Shown here: positions 62,077-64,000 of the stretch, piece after piece | Position numbering within the stretch: position 1 is the first letter of the stretch | How the letters are laid out: each line of letters starts with the position of its first letter | Source: Leisingera sp. S132 | Lineage (GTDB): Bacteria; Pseudomonadota; Alphaproteobacteria; Rhodobacterales; Rhodobacteraceae | Length of the DNA: 64,000 nt | Direction of reading: 5' to 3' | Assembly: GCF_025144465.1 (NCBI RefSeq) | Contig: NZ_CP083553.1 | Location: forward strand, 1,672,001 to 1,736,000 | The notes under the pieces: model-generated | Seen by the model: the letters and a program-made list of their open reading frames with translations, nothing else | Told to the model about the DNA's origin: nothing | Databases searched by the model: none | Program-made: the position numbers and the translations under genes

Positions 62077-64000
62077 ATGTTCTCCTCCACATTTATTTCA
62101 AGGCCGAAATTCGCGATCGTCATCTCCCTGGTTCTGACGGTTATGGGGGTGATCGGCTATTTCGCGCTGCCAGTCGCGCAGTTCCCTGAAATCACGCCAC
62201 CGGTTGTAAATGTCACAGCCAGCTACCCGGGGGCCAATGCCGAAACCGTTGAGAAGAGCGTCGCAGCGCCGATTGAGGCCCAGGTCAACGGTGTGGACGG
62301 GATGCTGTATATGTCGTCTACCTCCGCGGATAACGGCAGCTACTCGCTGGCGGTAACATTTGAGGTGGGCACCGATCCTGATATCGCCTCGGTCAACGTT
62401 CAGAACCGGGTCGCACAGGCGGTGGCGGCCCTGCCGGCAGAAGTTACGGCAAACGGCGTTGTGACCCAGAAAAGCTCTTCCAACATGCTGCTTGTGGCGG
62501 CGCTCACTTCCCCCAATGGATCTTACGACAGTGTGTTCTTGTCGAACTATGCAGCGATTAACATCAAGGACGCTCTGGCGCGCGTCAATGGAGTCGGCAA
62601 GGCGGATATTCTGACAAACTTTGAATACGCCATGCGGGTCTGGCTGGACCCCAACAAGATGGCTGGCTTGGGCATCTCACCAGGCGATGTGATCAATGCC
62701 GTCCGTGAACAAAACATCGAGGTGTCAGCAGGGCAGGTGGGCGCACCGCCGGTTCCGGGTGATCAGGTGTTTCAATACACGATCAAGTCCAAGGGCCGCC
62801 TGACCGAGGTCAGCGAATTTGAGGAAATCGTGATCCGCACCGGCGACGGCGGCAGCACAGTGCGCCTGCGCGACATTGCCAAAGTGGAACTGGGCGCCTC
62901 CAATTACAGTTCCTCCGGCTACTATGATGGCGTTCCAGCGACCATTCTGGCGGTTTATCAGGCTCCGGGGGCCAATGCGCTATCGGTGTCTGAGAACGTA
63001 CTGGCGGAGATGGAGCGCCTGGCTCAGGTCTTCCCAGACGACGTCTCCTATTCTGTTCCATTCAACACCACTGATTTTGTCGAGCAGTCGCTGAATGATG
63101 TGATCTCCACCCTGATGATGACCTTCGCTCTGGTAATCTCGGTGGTGTTCATCTTCCTGGGATCCTTCCGCGCGACCATCATCCCGGCCGTGGCGATTCC
63201 AGTCTCGCTGATCGGCACCTTTGCGTTCCTGCTGGTGCTTGGCATGTCGCTCAATACAATTTCGCTCTTTGCACTGGTTCTGGCGATCGGCATCGTGGTC
63301 GATGACGCTATTGTGGTTGTGGAAAACGTCGAGCGCATAATCGCCGAGGAGGGGCTGTCACCGCCGGAGGCAACCCGCAAGGCGATGGGGCAGATCACCG
63401 GGCCGGTCATTGCTACCACGCTGGTGCTGCTGGCGGTGTTTGTGCCGGTTACCTTCATGCCGGGCATTACAGGCAAGCTGTATTCTCAGTTCGCAGTGAC
63501 CATCTCTGTTGCGGTGGTGATCTCTTCGGTCAACGCTCTGACGCTGTCACCGGCGCTCTGCGCCATTGTGCTCAAAGCCCGCTCCGGCCCGCCCAGAGGG
63601 CTGCTGGCGATGTTCGAAAACATGATTGGCGGGGTTCGCAGCGGCTACCTTAGCATTGTGACCCGGCTTTTGCGGCTGCCGGTGATTGGTCTTGCGATCA
63701 TCGCTGCGGTGGCCTTTGGAACCGGTGCGGTTTTCAACTCCACATCCAAGGGGTTCCTGCCGTCGGAGGACAATGGCTATCTGTTTGTTGATGTCCAGCT
63801 TCCGGACGCGGCAGCTCTGGGGCGGACAGAGGCAGTGACGCGCAGGATAGACGAGCAGATCCGCCAGATCCCGGGTGTGCAGGGAACCGTTCTGGTCAAC
63901 GGTTTCAGCTTGCTGAACGGCGCCAGCGCAAACGGTGCGATGATTATTGCAAACCTGGCCCCGTGGGATGAGCGGCAGGACGCGGCACTGCAGCCGAACG
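62077..64000 (+). CDS. RND multidrug efflux permease, AcrB/HAE1 family (cut by window end)
   Basis: ATG 62077 with GGAGAG at 6 bases; 641 codons are visible and the frame runs off the window. It begins MFSSTFISRPKFAIVISLVL. Features: TM1, porter domain with GISPGDVINAVREQNIEVSA, TM2-6 with the proton-relay pair in GIVVDDAIVVVENVERII (Asp-Asp of TM4), and the start of the second porter repeat (SEDNGYLFVDVQLPDAAALG). About 400 residues are missing. No outer-membrane channel or regulator gene is in view. Confidence 0.95.
   Translation, partial: MFSSTFISRPKFAIVISLVLTVMGVIGYFALPVAQFPEITPPVVNVTASYPGANAETVEKSVAAPIEAQVNGVDGMLYMSSTSADNGSYSLAVTFEVGTDPDIASVNVQNRVAQAVAALPAEVTANGVVTQKSSSNMLLVAALTSPNGSYDSVFLSNYAAINIKDALARVNGVGKADILTNFEYAMRVWLDPNKMAGLGISPGDVINAVREQNIEVSAGQVGAPPVPGDQVFQYTIKSKGRLTEVSEFEEIVIRTGDGGSTVRLRDIAKVELGASNYSSSGYYDGVPATILAVYQAPGANALSVSENVLAEMERLAQVFPDDVSYSVPFNTTDFVEQSLNDVISTLMMTFALVISVVFIFLGSFRATIIPAVAIPVSLIGTFAFLLVLGMSLNTISLFALVLAIGIVVDDAIVVVENVERIIAEEGLSPPEATRKAMGQITGPVIATTLVLLAVFVPVTFMPGITGKLYSQFAVTISVAVVISSVNALTLSPALCAIVLKARSGPPRGLLAMFENMIGGVRSGYLSIVTRLLRLPVIGLAIIAAVAFGTGAVFNSTSKGFLPSEDNGYLFVDVQLPDAAALGRTEAVTRRIDEQIRQIPGVQGTVLVNGFSLLNGASANGAMIIANLAPWDERQDAALQPN

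Overview
The window looks like a chromosomal segment of a GC-rich marine alphaproteobacterium of the Rhodobacteraceae, roseobacter group (Leisingera/Phaeobacter/Ruegeria-like). This is inferred from gene content: class II DAHP synthase, long alphaproteobacterial PstC and PstA, IalB-family and PAS_5 proteins, a glutaryl-CoA dehydrogenase with a divergent LysR gene, a pyrrolysine-free MttB-family protein, and the rocF-ctlX-ocd arginine operon. I see no insertion sequence, prophage, CRISPR array or rRNA. Nearly all of the sequence is dense coding DNA, with two tRNAs (Arg-CCG and Leu-CAA).

Layout, 1-17 kb: a cut gamma-butyrobetaine-hydroxylase-like gene and divergent LysR; tRNA-Arg; a divergent peptidoglycan pair (MepK/YcbK-like and LdtD/YcbB-like); lpxD-acp-KAS, probably lipid A acyl chain work; an IalB protein; a HerA-type ATPase; a complete branched-chain amino acid (Liv) ABC operon that carries an unrelated secreted small protein; and a PQQ-type sugar dehydrogenase. 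17-31 kb: a GlxA/AraC regulator, DAHP synthase, a PAS protein, yicC-gmk-gamma carbonic anhydrase, then the complete phosphate regulon phoR, pstSCAB, phoU, phoB with a triple Pho box before pstS. 31-41 kb: glutaryl-CoA dehydrogenase, an unusual 0.6-kb TGCA-rich gap, an MttB-like methyltransferase with a possible leader ORF and palindrome, two outer-membrane barrel-like proteins, and cysS-cimA-squalene/phytoene synthase-like. 41-46 kb: an MFS transporter, an AlkA-like glycosylase, a carboxylesterase, a VOC protein, a pseudouridine synthase, an HNH nuclease behind a second, perfect Pho box, and a degenerate receiver protein.

46-52 kb is an envelope/osmotic stress island: BON-MscS channel, AI-2E permease, DUF3618, YqjE-like holin-superfamily protein, an alanine-rich helical membrane protein, a PLDc_N peptide and a YqjD/DUF883 protein. 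Two of its genes, and the zinc metallopeptidase gene near 60.6 kb, have upstream matches to GGAAC-N16/17-CGTT, the consensus of the alphaproteobacterial general stress sigma factor EcfG. 52-64 kb: rocF-ctlX-ocd (arginine to ornithine to proline) with divergent Lrp; dsbB and a YqaA-like protein; tRNA-Leu; mtnA plus a class II aldolase plus a dipeptidase (a likely DHAP-shunt salvage operon); the metallopeptidase; and an RND efflux pair cut by the window end.

The most unexplained structures are the array of TGCA-N4-TGCA motifs in the gap at 32.9-33.3 kb, the Pho-box array in front of the HNH nuclease, the hairpin that covers the lpxD ribosome binding site, and the secreted protein gene embedded in the Liv operon.
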